Of a stretch of DNA of 64,000 bases, positions 59,848 through 64,000 are shown piece by piece. The position numbers and the translations under genes were made by a program. The notes beneath the pieces were generated by a model. It saw only the letters and a program-made list of their open reading frames with translations. It was not told where the DNA came from and did not search any database. This stretch comes from SB11 sp035906255 (GTDB taxonomy: Bacteria; Bacteroidota; Bacteroidia; UBA8524). The stretch covers positions 124,001-188,000 of the forward strand of contig JAMIFM010000025.1 of NCBI GenBank assembly GCA_035906255.1. Reading direction: 5' to 3'. The stretch's first letter is position 1, and the number at the start of each line of letters is the position of its first letter.

Positions 59848-62800
59848 TTAAAAATCGTAACCAAGTGAGAATTGGGTAAGACGGTCTTTTACCACACCGT
59901 TTTCAATACCCCACGCAAAATCAAGACGCAAGTAGTAACCAAACAAGCGGGTACGTAAACCAACACCCGTACTTGCAACTACAGGGCTAACGGCATCAGT
60001 AAGGGTTACAATATAGCCTGCTCCGTCAATCACACGGGTATTATACGGTTGTTCATCAAACGGCGAAGTTCCGTACCATGCAGTGCCCAAATCAAAAAAG
60101 GGCACAATCATAAAATTGCGCAAATAATCAGCACGTACCGGTTTTTGGGTAACATAGGCCGCTATCGGAATCCTTACTTCAGTATTTAGTAAGGCATAGT
60201 TACTGCCGTTGCGGATGTTTTGTATAAATCCGCGCAAACTGTTGGCCTGCATTTGGTATAAGTATTGGCTGCCTTGCCCGCGTGAAATGGTGCTGTTATA
60301 CGATGGCCCCAGCCAGTTTTCAACCCCGCCAATGTAATACTGCATTTTGGTAGTACCCACAGAAGCATTGGCCGTAAAACGTGTAGCCCAAATAATCTTA
60401 TGGTGCAGCTTAATGTATTTGCGGTAATCAAGCCCAATGTTTATCATTTGGCGGTTATTGCCGCTAACCCCTTGGTACAACTCGCCAAACAATTTAAAAC
60501 GAGAACCGTAGGGTAGGTTAATGTCAATATTCTTAGTATTATCAAAAACCAACTCAGCTTTGGTAGCTACCCAGTTGTAATAAAAATCAGGTGTACGCAG
60601 CGATGCGCTGTCAGTACCCAGTACAATATTGCGGTCTTGCCTGCCCAGCAGGTGTAAACGCAACGACGTAGTTTCATTAAAAGGCAGTTTGGCACCCAAA
60701 CGGCCTTCGTTTATCAACTGGCGGCTAATGGTGGGGCCGTCGTTCCTGCGCGATTGACGGAAAAAGGAAGCCTCCCAATTAATAGCGTGTTTACGGTTTT
60801 GGTAATCAATAAAGTAATCGCTGCCTGTAAGCGAAAAGGGGAAACGTACCCCTGCACTTACCCTATGGTTACCCAATAAATCACTAATGGCTGTTTTAAC
60901 CTGAAATACAAGATTCATGTTGGCAAACGGGCTTGGGCCTTGTCCGTTAGTGTTCAGGTGGTAATACGTGTGCAGTATGCTGTTATCAATTTGCGATACA
61001 TAATAATCGGGGAACATGGCAGTGAAAAAGTTACCCGTTACGGCACTTTCCTGCATTACGCTTCCTTTGGCTTTGCGGTTAAGTATATAATCAGCAGGGA
61101 AACGGGTTTGAAAAAAGTATTTCCCCGTATCCACAGGTAGTTTATCAATTGAATCTTTGGGTACGATGGTAAAATTGGCCTGCTCTACCACAATGTCTTC
61201 TTCTTTCTTTTCAGGGGGAACAACAATCGAAGTTTCAGGCGGCACATCACCGTAAAAATAGTTCATCTCCGTTTCAAGCCTGTATCCCGTTGGTACAATG
61301 TTTATGTATTCCGCATCAGCTTCTACTTCTTCTGATATATTGGTTTCAAAAATCTGATAACGGTTATTAAACATCAGTAGGTTGTACTCAGCATCATCAG
61401 TGCTGGCAAGGTCACGCCCTAAAATATTTCGTTTGTAGTTGGTAAGCGGATAATAACGGTACGAATTGGCAAACGTATTGGCCGCGTCAATAGAAACAAT
61501 GGTGCTATCAGAAGTTGAATATGTTTTGCCGTTTATAATAATACTTTGTTGTGAACCTGTAGGAAGCAAAATTTTGCTGTGCAAGGTATCAATACGTCCG
61601 TTGGCATATCTTATAAATGCACGCCCTTCTTTAAACACCACCGTATCCTTACAAGCGTATGCGTTGTAGATGCCGCTTATATCAGATACAAACGAGTAAA
61701 AACCGGGCAGGTAAAACACGGGTTGCAGCTCATTTATTTCAGGGGTATTAGTAATACGTTTTAGCGTGTTGTTTTTGGTGGTATAATTATACAAAAACAC
61801 ATCAAAGCTGCCTTCATGCTCCGAATCGTGTAAAAATCCGGTACTAAAAGCCAATGTATCATACGGACGGTTTGAACTGAATATCAACTGCGATTGGTCG
61901 GCATTAAAACGTGGCCACAAATCGTCAAAAATATCATCCGTTAGTTGGGTAAGGGCTTCGCTGGTCAAATCATACAAATACAAATCAGTTTGCCCGTTTT
62001 TAATGGCCGAAATCAGCAACGTATTATTATCGGCAAAATCATAACTCAATACTTGGTCTATCTTGTCAGAGATAACATAGCGTTGGGTTATTTTTTCATT
62101 GGCATCAATTTTCACAAGGCGGGTTTTGCCGCGTTCGTAATAAAGTACTCCAAGGTTTTTTCCGCCCGGCTCCCATGCCAGTACAGGGTAATTATAATTA
62201 ATAACTTGATAGCCCTCTTGCTTGCCGCCTGTAAAAACAGTAGATTCTTTTTTATCCCGTTTGTCGTATATCTTCACCTGCCAGTACCCGTTTTTGTTCA
62301 TCACAAACGCCACCCTTTTACCATTAGGATGCGTTTTTAACTGTGTATGCGGGTAACCTGAAACCTTATCAGGAATGTTCAGCAACTTGCGGGGTACTTC
62401 ACGTTCATTCTCACTGTCTTTATATTTCTTTTCATAATGTGTCAGCCAATCGGTTATCAACGCCCCGCCCGATATTCCCAACACAAAATTAAAAGCACCC
62501 TCATAACCTTTACTAAGGCGGGTATAATGCAAAATTTCCGAAATGTATTTATCACCGTACTTGTCGCCAATGTAATTCCAAATACTGTGGCCGGCCACAA
62601 TAGCATCTTCCTCACTCAGCCAGTTAAAATTTTTGTACTTACCTGATAAAATACCATCGCGCACACGGCTGTCAATATCAGTATCCCAAGGGTTGGCAGC
62701 ATAAGCCGTTAATCCTTTAAAAAACCACGAAGGCAAAAACAACAAACTGGATGATTGCACCCGTTCTTGTATCGTATTGCCATAAATCATCTCGCTAAGT

Positions 62801-63240
62801 ATAATTTCGGCAATACCGCGTTTTATCTGCTGTTCAAAATTAGCGTGAGTACCATCGTACCATGCAATTACCTTATTATCCACCACATAAGTGTACCCGC
62901 CCACATTGTATAGTTGCTCTTGCAAGCCGGTATTGCTTTGGCGCAGGTCTTCAATCGTATTAAACACAATGATTTCAACCTTGCCGCCTACGCGGTATGA
63001 AAACAGGTTTTCAATATCACTTATATTTTCTTCAGCTGTTTGGCGGGCAAATTCAGCAAGATTTTTTCCGCCTTGATAGTAGAAGGCATCAACGTTTTCG
63101 GTACTAAGTACCTGCCAATCGAAATTTTTATACGGAAGACGGTTTTGCCCGAAAGTGGTATTTACCCCTTGCGCCTTTGCAGACCCGAAGACGGTGAGTA
63201 AAACAAGGAAAATATATATACTTCGCAAAGGAATGGACAT
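59848..63240 (-). CDS. Large outer-membrane protein: peptidase-like, beta-propeller and barrel domains
   Basis: 1130 residues. Signal peptide ending near SAKAQ. About 35-270: a domain with the layout of peptidase MA-type gluzincins, including the downstream LPSWFFKGLTAYA motif, but the HExxH helix is replaced (KRGIAEIILSEM), so it is probably inactive. About 285-600: WD40-like/TolB-type propeller blades (THPNGKRVAFVMNKNGYWQVKIYD, RFNADQSQLIFSSNRPYDT). About 720-1130: a membrane beta-barrel with Omp85/D15-like features (ANSLRGF, PFFDLGTAWYG, ending LTQFSLGYDF with terminal Phe). The barrel assignment is less sure than the propeller. Likely surface or periplasmic scaffold. Confidence 0.7.
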   Translation of the reverse strand: MSIPLRSIYIFLVLLTVFGSAKAQGVNTTFGQNRLPYKNFDWQVLSTENVDAFYYQGGKNLAEFARQTAEENISDIENLFSYRVGGKVEIIVFNTIEDLRQSNTGLQEQLYNVGGYTYVVDNKVIAWYDGTHANFEQQIKRGIAEIILSEMIYGNTIQERVQSSSLLFLPSWFFKGLTAYAANPWDTDIDSRVRDGILSGKYKNFNWLSEEDAIVAGHSIWNYIGDKYGDKYISEILHYTRLSKGYEGAFNFVLGISGGALITDWLTHYEKKYKDSENEREVPRKLLNIPDKVSGYPHTQLKTHPNGKRVAFVMNKNGYWQVKIYDKRDKKESTVFTGGKQEGYQVINYNYPVLAWEPGGKNLGVLYYERGKTRLVKIDANEKITQRYVISDKIDQVLSYDFADNNTLLISAIKNGQTDLYLYDLTSEALTQLTDDIFDDLWPRFNADQSQLIFSSNRPYDTLAFSTGFLHDSEHEGSFDVFLYNYTTKNNTLKRITNTPEINELQPVFYLPGFYSFVSDISGIYNAYACKDTVVFKEGRAFIRYANGRIDTLHSKILLPTGSQQSIIINGKTYSTSDSTIVSIDAANTFANSYRYYPLTNYKRNILGRDLASTDDAEYNLLMFNNRYQIFETNISEEVEADAEYINIVPTGYRLETEMNYFYGDVPPETSIVVPPEKKEEDIVVEQANFTIVPKDSIDKLPVDTGKYFFQTRFPADYILNRKAKGSVMQESAVTGNFFTAMFPDYYVSQIDNSILHTYYHLNTNGQGPSPFANMNLVFQVKTAISDLLGNHRVSAGVRFPFSLTGSDYFIDYQNRKHAINWEASFFRQSRRNDGPTISRQLINEGRLGAKLPFNETTSLRLHLLGRQDRNIVLGTDSASLRTPDFYYNWVATKAELVFDNTKNIDINLPYGSRFKLFGELYQGVSGNNRQMINIGLDYRKYIKLHHKIIWATRFTANASVGTTKMQYYIGGVENWLGPSYNSTISRGQGSQYLYQMQANSLRGFIQNIRNGSNYALLNTEVRIPIAAYVTQKPVRADYLRNFMIVPFFDLGTAWYGTSPFDEQPYNTRVIDGAGYIVTLTDAVSPVVASTGVGLRTRLFGYYLRLDFAWGIENGVVKDRLTQFSLGYDF

Positions 63241-63248
63241 GCTAATAG

Positions 63249-63256
63249 CAAACTTA
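63249..63256 (-). promoter_or_regulatory. -7 box TAAGTTTG for the large outer-membrane gene
   Basis: Minus-strand TAAGTTTG matches TAnnTTTG, 8 nt ahead of the ATG at 63240. Confidence 0.55.
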
Positions 63257-63342
63257 CTTATTTTATAAGTATAAACTGTTTATGGGGGCAAATTGTTGTA
63301 ACAAACGCAATTTTATAGCCCTGCGGTTGTAGCAGAAACAAC

Positions 63343-63350
63343 TATTTTTG
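63343..63350 (+). promoter_or_regulatory. -7 box TATTTTTG for the MBL-fold hydrolase
   Basis: TATTTTTG, 7 nt ahead of the first of two consecutive ATG codons (63358, 63361). Confidence 0.6.
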
Positions 63351-63357
63351 AACCCTG

Positions 63358-64000
63358 ATGATGAAGGTAAAATACTTTACGTTTAATTTTTTTGGTGAGA
63401 ATACCTATGTGTTGTATGACGAAACGGGTGAATGTGTGATTGTTGACCCCGGATGTTATACCGCTGAAGAAGAAATGGCTCTTGCAGGTTTTATTGAAGA
63501 AAAACAATTAACACCTGTAAAGTTGTTAAATACTCATTGCCATATCGACCATATTTTAGGGAATGATTTTGTGGCAAGAAAGTATGGGCTTGAGTTGTAT
63601 TGCCATGCTTATGAAGTGGATTGGTTAACCCAAGCACCTCACTATGGGTTGGCAATGTACAATGTACGGGTAACCCCTTCGCCACAACCTGCGGTTTTTT
63701 TGAGTGAAGGTGATGTTGTAAAGTTTGGTAATAGTGAATTGCAGGTATTGTTTGCCCCCGGTCATTCGGTGGGTAGCATTGTTTTTTACAATACGGCAGA
63801 TAAATGCGCCATTGTGGGCGATGTGATATTTAACCGCAGTGTAGGTCGTACCGATTTACCGGGTGGAGACACGCAAACACTTATGCAGTCTATCAAAACA
63901 AAAATTTACACCCTGCCTGATGATACCGTATTATACCCCGGCCACATGGAACCGACAACAGTAGGGGAGGAGAAACTATACAATCCTTTTGTAAGAGGAT
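63358..64000 (+). CDS. Metallo-beta-lactamase-fold hydrolase (glyoxalase II-like), 3' end missing
   Basis: At least 214 codons; runs off the right edge without a stop. Begins MMKVKYFTFNFFGENTYVLYD. Metal-binding motifs: THCHIDH, FAPGHSVGSI and VGDVIFNRSVGRTDLPGG, then YPGHMEPTTVGEEK. This is the pattern of hydroxyacylglutathione hydrolase (glyoxalase II)-type MBL enzymes; the substrate may be another thioester. Two ATGs in a row (63358 and 63361) leave the exact start open. Confidence 0.88.
   Translation, partial: MMKVKYFTFNFFGENTYVLYDETGECVIVDPGCYTAEEEMALAGFIEEKQLTPVKLLNTHCHIDHILGNDFVARKYGLELYCHAYEVDWLTQAPHYGLAMYNVRVTPSPQPAVFLSEGDVVKFGNSELQVLFAPGHSVGSIVFYNTADKCAIVGDVIFNRSVGRTDLPGGDTQTLMQSIKTKIYTLPDDTVLYPGHMEPTTVGEEKLYNPFVRG

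Noticed and set aside
1..64000. tRNA or rRNA genes, CRISPR arrays, insertion sequences, prophage, replication origin
   Set aside because: Searched by eye for T-arm motifs, regularly spaced long repeats, transposase motifs and DnaA-box clusters; none found.

Overview
The window reads as a chromosomal segment of a Bacteroidota bacterium, probably a free-living, low-to-moderate GC member of the Chitinophagales, Sphingobacteriales or Flavobacteriales; I cannot fix the family from sequence alone. The evidence is type IX secretion (T9SS) C-terminal sorting domains, a GldM-type domain, an S46 dipeptidyl-peptidase, many SCK/ACK-type lipoproteins, and a recurring promoter element TAnnTTTG, the known Bacteroidetes sigma-ABfr -7 box, in front of at least 17 genes. 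No rRNA, tRNA, CRISPR array, insertion sequence or phage gene was seen.

Layout. 1-2.5 kb: edge of a Rossmann-fold gene, mnmD-like tRNA methyltransferase, SRPBCC protein, EamA transporter. 2.6-20.1 kb: one uninterrupted str-S10-spc-alpha ribosomal superoperon (rpsL to rplQ, with fusA, secY, infA and rpoA; no tuf, adk or map), closed by a strong bidirectional terminator. 20.1-21.8 kb: two tandem secreted paralogues on the minus strand, lying between rplQ and carA-eno. 21.9-24.4 kb: carA and eno. 24.5-29.7 kb: cell-surface genes: a T9SS cargo protein with four Cys-rich repeats, two duplicated lipocalin-like lipoproteins, and a protein joining a GldM C-terminal-like region to MORN-like repeats. 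29.7-35 kb: CapA-like lipoprotein, then a five-gene cassette DUF350, DUF4178, zinc-ribbon DUF4178 membrane protein, small Cys protein, membrane-embedded spermidine-synthase homologue. 35-38.8 kb: giant PKD-repeat adhesin with a type B T9SS signal. 38.8-44.7 kb: ftsB/divIC-like gene, the operon yidC-DUF3817-rlmI, then nif3 with a zinc-ribbon coiled-coil gene. 44.7-54.8 kb: TPR protein, small lipoproteins, MATE exporter, S46 peptidase, more lipoproteins, a large palindromic repeat, and a T9SS cargo gene divergent from a histidine kinase/response regulator pair (54.9-57.1 kb). 57.1-64 kb: rarA, AMP nucleosidase, a small unknown, a 1130-residue peptidase-like/propeller/beta-barrel protein, and the start of a metallo-beta-lactamase-fold hydrolase.

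The most interesting candidates are: the DUF350/DUF4178/membrane-SpeE cassette (a probable envelope or polyamine-related system of unknown chemistry); the GldM-domain/MORN fusion; the Cys-pair repeats of the T9SS cargo; the shared control region with helically phased repeats between the two-component system and its divergent surface protein; a perfect 44-bp palindrome resembling a REP element; an intrinsic-terminator hairpin that also encodes a signal peptide; and a group of genes whose GTG, TTG or ATG start lies only 4-8 nt after the -7 box, suggesting leaderless mRNAs.
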